A stretch of DNA of 64,000 bases from JAXDAY01 sp034679345 (GCA_034679345.1 JAXDAY010000019.1:1-64000); one strand, 5' to 3'; counted from the stretch's first letter, positions 39,773-49,188 are shown. The notes: generated from the sequence alone by a model not told the origin. Made by a program: numbers and translations.

Positions 39773-42736
39773 TTACTTCACGAGCATCATGCGCGAGCTG
39801 AAGGTGCGGCCGCCTGCCTCCAGGCGACAGAAGTAGACACCGGCCGAGAGGGAATGTCCGGCCTGGTCCGTGCCGTCCCAGCGCAGGGAGTAGTCGCCGG
39901 CCACCATCGTGCCCTCCGCCAGGCTCTTCACTCGCCGGCCGGTCGCGTCGTAGACCGCGAGCGAGACTGGGCCGGCTTCGGCGAGGCGGAAACGGATGTC
40001 GGTCTGCGGTCCGAACGGGTTCGGGGTGTTCGGTCCCAGACCGGCCACGAGGCGGACGTTGAAGTCCTCCGCATCCGCGGTATTGAAGACGGCCGTGAGC
40101 GAGAAGTCGTCGACTCCCGCCTCGACGAGGGAGCCGCTGCCGGAGTCCTCGGCGATGAACCGGAACTGGACGACGCCGGGATCCGGGACGTAGGTGAAGA
40201 GGTCGAAGACATTCTCGACCCAGGCGTTCGTCGAGGTCAGCGTGTTCTCGATCGGTGTCCAGGTCGCTCCGTCATCGTTCGTCACGCCGACCTGCCAGTA
40301 GTCCTGGCCCGGGGCGTTGCCCTTGTCGTTCGTGTAGTACTTCCAGTAGCTGACCTGGACCTGGGTCGCGTCCGTCAGATCAAAGCTCGGCGAGAGAAGC
40401 GTCGTCTTTCCGCCGTCGACATCCGCCTCGCCTGCCGCTCCGCCGACCGAGCCGTTCCCGGTGATCCAGCAGATGTGGCCGGGATCGGTCGTGTGGTCGT
40501 TCTCCGGCTGGACCTGCTGGCCGTTATAGGTCGTGCCCACGGGATCGGCCTGGACCCACCGGCCCGAGCTGGCGTTGTCGCCGTCCGCTCCGCCTGTCCA
40601 CGCGGTGACGATCTCCATGTCGTCGGGGAACTCGTCGTTCACCTGGAAGTAGTGCAGGCTCGTCGGCGCATCGATCGGGCTCGTGCCAAGGTTGTTTCCG
40701 GTATCCATCGCCGAGATGTAGTACTCGACGATGCTTCCGTACGGCTGCGCCGGGATCACCCCGGAGAACTCGTCCGGATTGCCGGTGGGCGACATGGCCA
40801 CATCGCTGAAATCTCCGCCATTCACGCGGTAGTGGATCGCCGTCGAGTTGGCGACGATGTCCCACTCGCCGTCCGGCAGAGAGACGGCCGTCATGGTGAC
40901 GTCATATCCCTGCAAGTTGTCGCCCGTGTACGGATGCGCTGTGTGGTAGATGAAGACGCCCACGAGGATCGCCGGGCACGCGAACCCATGGTTCGTCGCC
41001 GCCTGGCAGAAGATCGCATGGTTGGGCGTTCCATCGTCGAGGTTGTCGTTGTCGTCATCCGCGATGAAAGTCGCGAGGACCTGATCCGGCTGCGTATTGG
41101 GATGCATCAGGACGCGGCCGAAGTGCCAGCGCTCGGCCGACATGATCGTCCCCTGCTCCATTCCATACTGGAGCTGGAGGCCGACCATGGCGTCCCAGTT
41201 GAATCCCGCGATCACCTGCCCGGCGAAGTGGATCTCCTCGCCCACGACGTCGTCCGGGTAGATGTAATTGTTGACGGAGTTGCGGATGCCGCTCACGCAG
41301 TTGTCCAGGTAGAAGCCACGGCCAATGATGGGATCCTGGGTGATGAGGTTGCCGTTGATGTCCGAGTTTCCTTCGCCCAGCCCTTGGCTTCCCTGACCGC
41401 CGAGGATCGCGTTCTGGATCCCATGGCCGAACTCATGGTGGACGACTTGCTGGAGCTCGCCCGTGTTCGCGCAGCCGCCGCCCTCGCGGTAGAAGTTGAT
41501 CGTCCCGTCCCAGTATGCGTTGCAGGTCGCGTTGCGGCTCACGTTGGCGGTGATCCGTGTGTTGCAGTAGGAGAATGAGGGGTCGAAGAGCTGGAAGAAG
41601 TCGTGAACCTGGTTCACCGCAAGGTACGTGTCACGCTCATCATGCTGGGCATTGGCGTCATCGAAGCGGACGTTGAGCGGGACATTCTCCTGGGCCGTGC
41701 CGGCGAACGCCGCCTGGTCCCCGCCCATGTTGTTGACATCCACGTAGAGGCCGTAGAGGTCGCTCGTCACCGCGCGGTCTCCGCCGGAGCCGTTGATCGA
41801 CCAGTTGCCCGCCACGTCGGAATAGACCGTGCCGACGCCGCTCACATTGATCCGCAGGTATGGCAGGAATGTCTCGGTGATGCCGTCGCAGTACCCGTAG
41901 ATCTGCACCGGAGCCGAGGTGGTGCCGTTGTATGCGAAGTGGATGTCGTTGTAGCGCCAGATGATCTCGCCGGTGTGGGCGTCGACGTGGGTCATCCACG
42001 CGCCGAGAGGATCCTCGGTGCGTACGCGGATGCGCCAGACGAGATGGTGCTCGACCTGGGTCTCCGAGAGCGGCACCGGCAGGACGAGCAGGGTCGCCTC
42101 CCCCTCGATCCGGTCGGTGGCCGGGTTGAAGGGGAGCGCCGAGCGCGCGATCTCAGTCGCCTGGGCCGCCGAGTAGACCGGGATCGGGCTCAGCTCGATG
42201 CTCGGCTGGAAATCGGAGCCCATGAGCATCAGCTTGCCGCTCTCGCTGAAGAGGACGCGTACGGTCGCGCCGTGGACGTCGATCCCGTTCCAGGTCTGCT
42301 GAAAATGGGCGGTCCACTTGCCCATGGCGTGCGGCGTGCTGGTGAGGCGAAGCTCACTGGGATCCGCGCGCAGCACATCGCGATTCTCGGAGATCACCTG
42401 ACGGGCCAGGCGCTCGACATCGGTCGCGTCGAGGATCCGGTCGGCGACCCGGACGCTCGTGCCATAGACCCAGCGGGGGGCCCCGGTCTGGGAGTTCCAT
42501 GAATGCACGCGCCAGTTCCCGTTGTACCGATCCTGGAGGATGTTCGAGACTTGCAGGCTTCCGGCCGTCCGCTCGGGGGACTGGTACCCCTCCATGTCGA
42601 ACTCCGGCAGCGCGATTTCGTAGGTCTCGTTCTGGCTAGCCGGCGAAAAGCCGGCTGCGGGAGGTGCGAGTCCTATCTGAAGGGCCGCGAAGACCATCAT
42701 GCAGATGATCCCGCCGGCGCGCAGGTTGTGATTCAC
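39773..42736 (-). CDS. Secreted M36/fungalysin-like zinc metalloprotease with FlgD-like sorting domain
   Basis: 987 residues. GTG 42736 was chosen because AAAGGAG lies about 9 nt upstream and it opens a signal peptide; a TTG 9 codons earlier overlaps that site. An N-terminal FTP-like propeptide (about 80-270: HVHGATVRVLFSESGKLMLMGSD type, WMTHVDAHTGEIIWRYND) is followed by the catalytic domain with HEFGH at about 434-438 and third ligand Glu in GLGEGNSD. Then come an Ig-like segment, an immune-inhibitor-A-like jelly roll (ICWITGNG...KTTLLSPSFDLTDATQVQVSYWKYY), and an FlgD-Ig-like sorting domain ending RMMLVK. Predicted exported endopeptidase, probably surface-attached. Confidence 0.93.
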   Translation of the reverse strand: MNHNLRAGGIICMMVFAALQIGLAPPAAGFSPASQNETYEIALPEFDMEGYQSPERTAGSLQVSNILQDRYNGNWRVHSWNSQTGAPRWVYGTSVRVADRILDATDVERLARQVISENRDVLRADPSELRLTSTPHAMGKWTAHFQQTWNGIDVHGATVRVLFSESGKLMLMGSDFQPSIELSPIPVYSAAQATEIARSALPFNPATDRIEGEATLLVLPVPLSETQVEHHLVWRIRVRTEDPLGAWMTHVDAHTGEIIWRYNDIHFAYNGTTSAPVQIYGYCDGITETFLPYLRINVSGVGTVYSDVAGNWSINGSGGDRAVTSDLYGLYVDVNNMGGDQAAFAGTAQENVPLNVRFDDANAQHDERDTYLAVNQVHDFFQLFDPSFSYCNTRITANVSRNATCNAYWDGTINFYREGGGCANTGELQQVVHHEFGHGIQNAILGGQGSQGLGEGNSDINGNLITQDPIIGRGFYLDNCVSGIRNSVNNYIYPDDVVGEEIHFAGQVIAGFNWDAMVGLQLQYGMEQGTIMSAERWHFGRVLMHPNTQPDQVLATFIADDDNDNLDDGTPNHAIFCQAATNHGFACPAILVGVFIYHTAHPYTGDNLQGYDVTMTAVSLPDGEWDIVANSTAIHYRVNGGDFSDVAMSPTGNPDEFSGVIPAQPYGSIVEYYISAMDTGNNLGTSPIDAPTSLHYFQVNDEFPDDMEIVTAWTGGADGDNASSGRWVQADPVGTTYNGQQVQPENDHTTDPGHICWITGNGSVGGAAGEADVDGGKTTLLSPSFDLTDATQVQVSYWKYYTNDKGNAPGQDYWQVGVTNDDGATWTPIENTLTSTNAWVENVFDLFTYVPDPGVVQFRFIAEDSGSGSLVEAGVDDFSLTAVFNTADAEDFNVRLVAGLGPNTPNPFGPQTDIRFRLAEAGPVSLAVYDATGRRVKSLAEGTMVAGDYSLRWDGTDQAGHSLSAGVYFCRLEAGGRTFSSRMMLVK

Positions 42737-42827
42737 GTCGGAATCTCCTTTCCTTAGCCCCAATGCAGCGCGGGACGGATGATCGGGCCGCGACGAGCTC
42801 GCGGTCCCAGCGGCAGTTCGCGGGTTA

Positions 42828-42833
42828 ATTATA
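42828..42833 (-). promoter_or_regulatory. -10 element of the M36-type protease gene
   Basis: A perfect TATAAT on the minus strand, about 92 nt before GTG 42736, in an AT-richer patch. No convincing -35 is present at 16-18 bp. Confidence 0.4.
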
Positions 42834-42859
42834 GCGGAACTTCTCCCCTCCAGCCAGCC

Positions 42860-42885
42860 TCAACGACCTGGGTCAACGACCTGGG
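42860..42885. repeat. 13-bp tandem duplication
   Basis: TCAACGACCTGGG occurs twice back to back, immediately 3' of the PAP2 stop codon on the minus strand. It may be a slippage product; no function evident. Confidence 0.7.
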
Positions 42886-43779
42886 TCAGCGGCTCGGGCC
42901 AACGCTCGGGGCCGACCCTTGGGGGAGCGCCGAGAGCCATACCGAGACTCGATAGATGACAAGACCGAGGATAATCCCGGCTAATGCATCGACCGCATGG
43001 TGGTAGCCGAGGTAGACCGTCGCCGGAGGGACCCCGATCGCGATGGGAGCGATCGAGCGACCCAGTGCGGGTTCGTATCGAGCGCTTGCGAGCGGCCAGA
43101 GGATCGCTCCGACCACATGGGATGAGGGAAAGCATCCGCCCCGGATCCCTCCTCCCGACTGGATCCCCCGGGTGATCTCAGCGAACAGGTATCCGCCGTA
43201 CTCCCGGGTGTGGGCGCCGGCCGTCGCATCGGCCATCCGGGGGCCGAGCGCCGGCAGGAGCAGGTAGAGGAGATCGCAGCTCAGAAGGGCGAAGCAGACG
43301 ATCGAGATGACGCGGCCGAGCTCCTCGACCCGCCCGCGCAGGAGGAACACGAACACGATGAGAGGCATGAAGAAGTAGTAACCCGAGTAGAAGAGGCTCA
43401 TCAGCTCGTCCAACACCGGCGAGTAGAGCTGCTGGACCCAGACGGTGGGGGAGATCCCGAAGAGGAATCGGTCGGCGCGCACGATCGGGTCGGTGGCCCA
43501 GTAGTTGCCGAAGAGCATCGGGACGATTCGGTCGAGCTCTCCCCATGCGATCGCGATCACCGCGATCGGGTAGATCGCCCGGACCACGGAGAGGCCGCGT
43601 ATGCCGGGTCGGCGGGCGACGATGAGCGTGAGCGAGGCGATCGCGACAAGAAGGCCCATGTGGAGAAGCGCGTAACGCTCCCATCCGTCAATCCGGTCCC
43701 GGAACGCCAGGATTCCGGTTCCCACGAGAGCGACATACATGCCGCATGCTAGATCGACGGATCGAATCGCCCGGCTCAT
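42886..43779 (-). CDS. PAP2-superfamily membrane protein (inositolphosphotransferase/Aur1-like)
   Basis: 297 residues. ATG 43779 is preceded by AGAGGA. About six membrane helices. Phosphatase-type motifs: CFPSSHVVGAILW (C2, catalytic His) and TVYLGYHHAVDALAGIILG (C3, His with Asp four later), placed as in PAP2 enzymes of the Aur1/IPC-synthase-like class (GYYFFMPLIVFVFLL upstream helix). Such proteins transfer or remove phosphoalcohol headgroups at the outer face of the membrane. It is the last gene of a five-gene operon, 10 bp after the epimerase, so its substrate is probably a lipid or polyprenyl intermediate handled by those enzymes (inference). Confidence 0.85.
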   Translation of the reverse strand: MSRAIRSVDLACGMYVALVGTGILAFRDRIDGWERYALLHMGLLVAIASLTLIVARRPGIRGLSVVRAIYPIAVIAIAWGELDRIVPMLFGNYWATDPIVRADRFLFGISPTVWVQQLYSPVLDELMSLFYSGYYFFMPLIVFVFLLRGRVEELGRVISIVCFALLSCDLLYLLLPALGPRMADATAGAHTREYGGYLFAEITRGIQSGGGIRGGCFPSSHVVGAILWPLASARYEPALGRSIAPIAIGVPPATVYLGYHHAVDALAGIILGLVIYRVSVWLSALPQGSAPSVGPSR

Positions 43780-43789
43780 GGCATCCTCT

Positions 43790-44770
43790 CTAGATCCAAC
43801 CAGCCCCCTGATACCACGCGAGGGTAGAAGCGACCCCCTCTTCGAGCCCGATCGCGGGTCGGAAGCCAAGCTCCCGGCGCGCCTTCGCGGAGGAGCAGAG
43901 CCATGCCTGCTGCACGAGCTCCCACGCCTTCTGACGGTTGAAGAGCGCCGAGCGCCTCGCGAGGCGCGCTGCCACCTCGCTCAGAGCGCCGGCCGCCTGC
44001 ACGAGCGGTCCGGGCAGGCGCAGCGAGATCGTCCGCGCCCGCATCGCCGTCGCGATCAGGAGCGAGATCTCCTCGGTTGTGCAATCCCGCTCGCCGCTCA
44101 AGAAGTAGATCTGGTCCTCGGCGCGGTCGTTCGCGCCTGCGAGGAGGACTCCTTCCGCGAGATCCGCGCAATGGATCAACGAGAGCCGTCCTGGGCGCCA
44201 CCCGACGATCGGGCGCAGATGATGCTTCACCATCCGGAAGTAGGCGAGAAACTCGCGGTCGCGCGGTCCATAGACCGCCACGGGACGGACGATCGTGATC
44301 GGGATCCGATCCCGCACGGCGAGGACCTCAGCCTCTCCAAGGAGCTTGCTGCGCCCGTAATGGGAAACGGGACGGCATGGACTCGCCTCATCGATGGCGC
44401 GACCCTCCCGCGCCGGCCCCGCGGCGGCCTGGCTGCTCACGTGGACGAAGCGGCGGAGCCGGGGGCGATGGGCGGCGCAGGCGCGGGCGATGCTTCGGGT
44501 GGCCATCACATTCCCCTCGTAGTAGTCGGCTGTCGATCGAGCCCGGGTCACGCCCGCCAGATGAAAGACGACGTCGATTCCATCCAGCGCCATGATCCAG
44601 TCGATTCCATGGGTCAGATCGCCTCGGATGAGTTCGACCGAGGCGGATCGCACCGCGTCGGCGTTCATCTCATCCCGCGCCAGGCAGCGCACGTTCCAGC
44701 CCCGGTCGACGAGACGCGGAATCAAGTGGCTGCCGATGAATCCGGTGCCTCCGGTCACGAGGGCGTTCAT
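43790..44770 (-). CDS. NAD-dependent epimerase/dehydratase family protein
   Basis: 326 residues. ATG 44770 has AAAGGAGA upstream. Extended SDR: VTGGTGFIGSHLIPRLVDRG (NAD loop), DVVFHLAGVTRARS, HVSSQAAAGP, and YGRSKLLGEAEV with the catalytic Tyr-x-x-x-Lys intact. PVAVYGPRD, SLIHCADLAEGVLLAG and AWLCSSAKARRELGF follow, a C-terminal pattern shared by sterol/sphingoid-type reductases and sugar epimerases. It starts 16 bp after the CPBP gene. It is similar in design to the other epimerase in this operon (45485-46489) but clearly diverged. Substrate unknown. Confidence 0.9.
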   Translation of the reverse strand: MNALVTGGTGFIGSHLIPRLVDRGWNVRCLARDEMNADAVRSASVELIRGDLTHGIDWIMALDGIDVVFHLAGVTRARSTADYYEGNVMATRSIARACAAHRPRLRRFVHVSSQAAAGPAREGRAIDEASPCRPVSHYGRSKLLGEAEVLAVRDRIPITIVRPVAVYGPRDREFLAYFRMVKHHLRPIVGWRPGRLSLIHCADLAEGVLLAGANDRAEDQIYFLSGERDCTTEEISLLIATAMRARTISLRLPGPLVQAAGALSEVAARLARRSALFNRQKAWELVQQAWLCSSAKARRELGFRPAIGLEEGVASTLAWYQGAGWI

Positions 44771-44786
44771 CTCGGCGTCTCCTTTC

Positions 44787-45488
44787 TCACGAGCCGGAAG
44801 GCGGAAGCAGGCAGATCCAGAGATCGAGGATGATCCCGATCCCGAGGTGAAGTAGATACGGCCACAGGACCGATCGCGTGCGAAGCGCCAGCCAGCCGAA
44901 GGCGATTCCGGCCGGGATCGCGGCGAGCAGCTCGCCCGATGGCAACCCGATATGCCATAGGCAGGAGGGAATCGTCTGGGCCAGGATCGCTCCACGATCG
45001 CCGATCCTGCGGCGCAGGGAGAAGAGGATGAAGCCGCGAAAGAAGAACTCCCAAGCCGGGTAGAACAGCGCGCCTCGCGCGAGCTCCAGCCGGAGGAACG
45101 CCTCCGTGGACTGGAGCGCGTCGCGATCGAGCGGATAGATCCCTCGGATCTCCTCCAGCCGCGAGGAGGGCAGGAGGATCGTGACGGCTGCAATCGGCAA
45201 GAGGATCCCGACGGCGGTCAAGCCGCGCCTGGCGTCGCCGAGGCCCAGGCCGCAATCGGCGAGCCTCTCGCGCAGGATGAAGCGGATCGTCAAGGCCGGC
45301 AGGATCCCGAAGAGCACGGAGGTCGAGAAGAAGAGGGGAAGCAGCGCAGGGAGACCTTCGGACGGTTCGATCGGTCCGGCGCAACGCTGGATCGCGGGAA
45401 GGATCGCCGCCAGCAGCAGCGCGACGGCGGCCCGGTCGTCCCGTGTCTGCGCCGGCAGGCCGGTGACGGCAACGCCGAGGTGTCTCAT
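44787..45488 (-). CDS. CPBP-family (CAAX-like) intramembrane protease
   Basis: 233 residues. ATG 45488 overlaps the preceding epimerase stop (ATGA). Six or so hydrophobic helices. The family core is ALFYPAWEFFFRGFILFSLRRRIG followed by SCLWHIGLPSGELLAAIPAGIAFGWLALRT. The first motif has a single Glu (WEFFFRG) where the family usually has Glu-Glu-x3-Arg; the His of the second motif is present. Roles for bacterial members include peptide processing and immunity. In this operon it is placed between two epimerases. Confidence 0.88.
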   Translation of the reverse strand: MRHLGVAVTGLPAQTRDDRAAVALLLAAILPAIQRCAGPIEPSEGLPALLPLFFSTSVLFGILPALTIRFILRERLADCGLGLGDARRGLTAVGILLPIAAVTILLPSSRLEEIRGIYPLDRDALQSTEAFLRLELARGALFYPAWEFFFRGFILFSLRRRIGDRGAILAQTIPSCLWHIGLPSGELLAAIPAGIAFGWLALRTRSVLWPYLLHLGIGIILDLWICLLPPSGS

Positions 45489-46489
45489 CGCGGGCCTCCT
45501 ACGGAGCGGGGCAGGGAATCGATCCAGCGGATCGTCCGGTCGAGGGCCTCGTCGAGCGGCGTGGCCCGGTACCCAATCTCGACCGCAGCCTTCGCCGACG
45601 AGCAGGCCCAATCGGCCAGGAATGTGCGAACCCACCCAGGAGTGATCACCGGGTGATGGCGGCCGAGGCCGGCGCGAATCGTCTCGATGCCGCTGAAGGC
45701 CAAGGCGCACGACCGCGGAATCGGAAGCAGGAGGTGCCGCCGTCGCGAGATTCTACCGACGCGATCGAGAAGCTCACGGAACGACACGTTCGACCCACCA
45801 AGGATGTAGTGCTCTCCCGAACGCCCCCGCTCCATTGCGAGGATGAGCCCGCGGACGACATCGTCGACGAACACGTAGTTGCCGACGGCCCGTCCCGATC
45901 CCGGCAGCCAATGCCAGCGGCCGCGCAAGTAGCGGAGCAAGAGGAGAGTCGCTGAGTTCGACTCCGTCAGGTTTCCGGGGCCGAATACTCGCGTCGGGTG
46001 GGCGACCACCAGATCGAGACCTCGGCGGAACGCCTGGTCGGCGCAGGCGTCGCCCAGGACCTTCGTACGCTCGTAAAGCGTGAAGGGCCCGCGAGCCCGC
46101 TGCGAGCCCTCGTCCACGGGAGCGCCGTTGGAGGGGCCGAACGAGACGCTGGAAGAGACGCTCACCACCCGATCGACTCCGTGGATCAGGGCCGCATCGA
46201 GAACGTTGCGGACCCCTTCGATGTTGTCGCGGATGAACCGCTCGTTATCCCGCGCCCACCCGCGGGCGCATGCGGCAAGGTGGTAGACGCGGTCGCATCC
46301 CGCGATCGCAGCGCGGATCGAAGGGAGGTCTCCGATGTCCCCGCGGCATATGGCCGCCCCATGGGCCTCGAGCCCCGAGGCGTCCGCCTTCGGCCTGCAG
46401 AGGAGGCGCAGGTCTTCGCCCCTTTCCGCGAGCGCGGCCACGAGGCGCCGCCCGATGAAACCGCTCGCGCCGGTGACGAGGGTCGTCAT
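45485..46489 (-). CDS. NAD-dependent epimerase/dehydratase (HpnA-like)
   Basis: 334 residues. ATG 46489 overlaps the DUF3108 stop. LVTGASGFIGRRLVAALAERG (NAD loop), DRVYHLAACARGWARD, VSVSSSVSFGPS, LYERTKVLGDACADQAF (Tyr-x-x-x-Lys present), VVAHPTRVFGPGNL, NYVFVDDVVRGLILAMERG, HYILGGSNVSFRELLDRV. This last motif, and the general length, are like hopanoid-associated sugar epimerases and related dihydroflavonol-reductase-like enzymes. No hopanoid genes are in the window. It is coupled to genes on both sides. Confidence 0.9.
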   Translation of the reverse strand: MTTLVTGASGFIGRRLVAALAERGEDLRLLCRPKADASGLEAHGAAICRGDIGDLPSIRAAIAGCDRVYHLAACARGWARDNERFIRDNIEGVRNVLDAALIHGVDRVVSVSSSVSFGPSNGAPVDEGSQRARGPFTLYERTKVLGDACADQAFRRGLDLVVAHPTRVFGPGNLTESNSATLLLLRYLRGRWHWLPGSGRAVGNYVFVDDVVRGLILAMERGRSGEHYILGGSNVSFRELLDRVGRISRRRHLLLPIPRSCALAFSGIETIRAGLGRHHPVITPGWVRTFLADWACSSAKAAVEIGYRATPLDEALDRTIRWIDSLPRSVGGPR

Positions 46490-47313
46490 CGCGAATCCCC
46501 TCCACCGCTGCGTCCCATGCGGCCCGTGAGCAAGGAATCGCCGGGATGGCTGATCTCGCGCGACTTCAGATCGAGCGTGATCGATCCGATCGCGATTCGA
46601 ATCGAGGCGCGCAGCGGGACCGCGTCCGCGTCATCGCTCAACCAGATCTCGAAGGCGCCGGTCATCCCGGCGCCGGTCTTGAGCTCCCAATCGGCCATGC
46701 CCCGGCAGCGGCGAGCGGCGACCGGGTAGGCGTAGGCGTCGGAGTCGATGACGCGCCGCTCGCCGGTGAACTCCAGTCGCGTCCGGCGCACCGCGGAGTC
46801 GACGATCGTGGGGACCTCGAACGTTCCGATCGGCGGAGCGAGGCGACGAATCAGGAGGATCATCCCCCCGGCGTCGTACAGCGGCCCGTGGTGGGCGACT
46901 CGCTCGACGCGACTCGCGCGACCCGCTTCCGTGACCGCCACGGTCAACTCGTCTGCCCGGTAATCGGTGGTGTAGACTGCCCGTACTCCGTCGGGGCCGC
47001 CGCTCTCATAGACGAACCTGCGGTTGGTGGGGTAGTCGCGGATCAGATCGGATCGATTCCTGAACTCACAATGGATGAACGGGAGATGCGGAGCGCTTGC
47101 GCCGCTCATCGAGACGATCGCGAGCCCCCGGCCCGCGGAATCGGAGATCTCCTGGGTGATGGAGAGATCGCCCAGATGGATGAAGCCCCAGCGCACCTCA
47201 TAGCGCAGGCTCTCGCGTTCGAGGATCAAGGCGGCATCGGCGCCAGCGGCGGAGCCGCGGAAGCTCGCGGCGACGGCACAGGCGGCAAGAGCGATCGCGA
47301 CGATCCGGTTCAT
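46486..47313 (-). CDS. DUF3108-like exported protein
   Basis: 275 residues. ATG 47313 heads a five-gene operon. Signal peptide (IVAIALAACAVAASFRGSAAG), then ESLRYEVRWGFIHLGDLSITQEI, GPLYDAGGMILLIRRLAP and a final strand series (FEIWLSDDADAVPLRASIRIAIGSITLDLKS). This order is characteristic of DUF3108, a periplasmic beta-rich family of unknown function. Its coupling to the epimerases and PAP2 protein suggests a role in an envelope lipid or glycan pathway. Confidence 0.85.
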   Translation of the reverse strand: MNRIVAIALAACAVAASFRGSAAGADAALILERESLRYEVRWGFIHLGDLSITQEISDSAGRGLAIVSMSGASAPHLPFIHCEFRNRSDLIRDYPTNRRFVYESGGPDGVRAVYTTDYRADELTVAVTEAGRASRVERVAHHGPLYDAGGMILLIRRLAPPIGTFEVPTIVDSAVRRTRLEFTGERRVIDSDAYAYPVAARRCRGMADWELKTGAGMTGAFEIWLSDDADAVPLRASIRIAIGSITLDLKSREISHPGDSLLTGRMGRSGGGDSR

Positions 47314-47520
47314 GGGAGCCTCCTTGCCCGATCACGGGCGCCTGAGGAGGCCCCATACCACTAACGTGCCAGCCGCGGCGAGGCTCACCGGAGCAGCTCA
47401 AGTCGTTCGGCGCGATAGGCTTCGATGTCCGGCGCGACGCCGGGGAACGCCTGCCATCCTCTCGGGCCGTGTAGCCGGCCGCATACCGGGATGTGCGGGT
47501 TCGAGCACAGCGCGCGCTCT

Positions 47521-49188
47521 CTAGGCTTCTGCCTCCGAGCGCCGCTCGCGGCGGATGCGCACGAGCGCTACAACCGCGAGGTAGAGGGCGAGACCCACGA
47601 GGGCCAGGGCCGCCAAGCCGTTGACGAGCTCGATGTCGAATCCGCGCGAGCTCCTCAGGTTGGTGTAGGTCAGCCGGCCGAGCGCGGTCAGCGTCACGAC
47701 CAGCACGAAGATCATCGGCAGCAACGTGAATGCGATCCGCCGCCGAGCGCGATGGAGCCAGACGGTGATCGCCAGCAGGGTGAGTCCGGCGAGAAGCTGG
47801 TTCGAAGCGCCGAACAGGGTCCAGAACTTCGACCACATCCCGGCGCCGCTGACCGAGAGAAGATAGAACGGGAGGGCGGCCGTCACGAGAGTCCCGAGCA
47901 AGGCCCCCGCCCGTCCGCGCAAGCCGAGGATCTCCTGGATCACGTAGCGGCCCAGACGCATGCAGACGTCAAGGGTGTCGAAGACGAAGGTCGAGAAGGC
48001 CATCGCTCCGAAGGTGACCGCGAAGGGCAGATTCTCCTGGCCGATCAGGAGGGTGAGGAATCGCCCGATCCCGTTGCCATAGATCGTTCCCGGGGAGAGC
48101 CCCCTCGCGTCGGAGTCAGAGACGATCATGATGGTCACCAGGGCGATCAACGCGACGAATCCCTCGCAGAGCATCGCCCCGTATCCGATCGGCCGCATAT
48201 GGGCTTCCCGATCGATCTGCTTCGAGGTCGTTCCCGAGCAGACAAGACCGTGGAAGCCGGAGCAGGCGCCGCAGGCGATCGTCACGAAGAGGAATGGAAA
48301 CATGGAACCGGTCATTCCTCCCACGTTCCAGGAGCGGAAGAACGGCTGCTGCACCTCGTAACCTCCGAAGAGGACGCCAAGGACTCCGACGGCCAGCGCG
48401 CTGTAGAGCACGAATCCGCCCAGATAGCCTCGCGGCTGGAGCAGCGACCAGACCGGAACGATCGAAGCCGCGCAGCAATAGAGCAGAATCAGGATCGCCC
48501 AGCTCCGCTGCCCCATGATCATCCAGTGGGAGACGGATGTGCCTAGCCAGGCGACGCCGAAAGTCGCAGGCACGAAAAGAAGAGTCACGAACCAGAGGGG
48601 AGGCTTCAGAAACCGCTGTACGAAGCCCAGGACGACAGCGAGCGCGAGATACATGACGCTCGCCGCGGCGACCGCGCCGCCCGGATGGAACGAGACTGCA
48701 CGCTCTCGGAGATCCTCGGTGCCCGCGACGAAGGTGCCGGCGGTGATGTCGGCGAAAGCCACGATCACATAGACGAGGGCGATCCAGATGAAGCACATGA
48801 TCGCCCTTCCGGCCCCCGTGCCGAGATGTTCGCGCGTGATCTCAGCGATCGAGCGGGCCCCGTGGCGGACCGAGGCGGCGAGGCTGGTGAAGTCGTGGAC
48901 CGCGCCGATCAACACGACGCCGAGACTGATCCAGAGCAGGCAGGGCAGCCAGCCGAAGGCCTGGCACGCGAGGATAGGTCCCGCGATCGGGCCAGCGGCG
49001 GCGATCGCGGAGAAATGCTGCGCGAAGAGATAGAAGGGACGCGTGGGGACGAAGTCGACTCCGTCGTTCACCTTTCGCGCCGGGGTGATTCGATCGTCAT
49101 CGAGCGTGAGCTGCCGCGCGATCCAGCGGCCGTAGAACCTGTAGGCGAGGATCAGTAGCGTAGCGAATCCGATGGCGAGAATCGGCAT
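47521..49188 (-). CDS. cstA: CstA-family peptide/pyruvate transporter (carbon starvation protein)
   Basis: 555 residues. ATG 49188 (MPILAIGFATLLILAYRFYG) matches the usual CstA start; an in-frame frame extends 27 codons further upstream but is Ala/Arg-rich. About 14-16 membrane helices. Signature segments: RKVNDGVDFVPTRPFYLFAQHFSAIAAAGPIAGPILACQAFGWLP, GAVHDFTSLAASVRH, GACSGFHGLVCSGTTSKQID and GASNQLLAGLTLL. CstA proteins import peptides or pyruvate under carbon limitation. The usual small YbdD-type partner was not found downstream. It stands alone. Confidence 0.95.
   Translation of the reverse strand: MPILAIGFATLLILAYRFYGRWIARQLTLDDDRITPARKVNDGVDFVPTRPFYLFAQHFSAIAAAGPIAGPILACQAFGWLPCLLWISLGVVLIGAVHDFTSLAASVRHGARSIAEITREHLGTGAGRAIMCFIWIALVYVIVAFADITAGTFVAGTEDLRERAVSFHPGGAVAAASVMYLALAVVLGFVQRFLKPPLWFVTLLFVPATFGVAWLGTSVSHWMIMGQRSWAILILLYCCAASIVPVWSLLQPRGYLGGFVLYSALAVGVLGVLFGGYEVQQPFFRSWNVGGMTGSMFPFLFVTIACGACSGFHGLVCSGTTSKQIDREAHMRPIGYGAMLCEGFVALIALVTIMIVSDSDARGLSPGTIYGNGIGRFLTLLIGQENLPFAVTFGAMAFSTFVFDTLDVCMRLGRYVIQEILGLRGRAGALLGTLVTAALPFYLLSVSGAGMWSKFWTLFGASNQLLAGLTLLAITVWLHRARRRIAFTLLPMIFVLVVTLTALGRLTYTNLRSSRGFDIELVNGLAALALVGLALYLAVVALVRIRRERRSEAEA

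Noticed and set aside
39854..41578. A 574-residue plus-strand frame opposite the M36-type metalloprotease
   Set aside because: Val/Arg/Asp-rich antisense shadow without signal, domain or ribosome site.
47395..47520. Short minus-strand frame after cstA (ending 'APDIEAYRAERLELLR') considered as a YbdD-type partner
   Set aside because: No start codon with ribosome site, and it lacks the YbdD motifs; probably chance.
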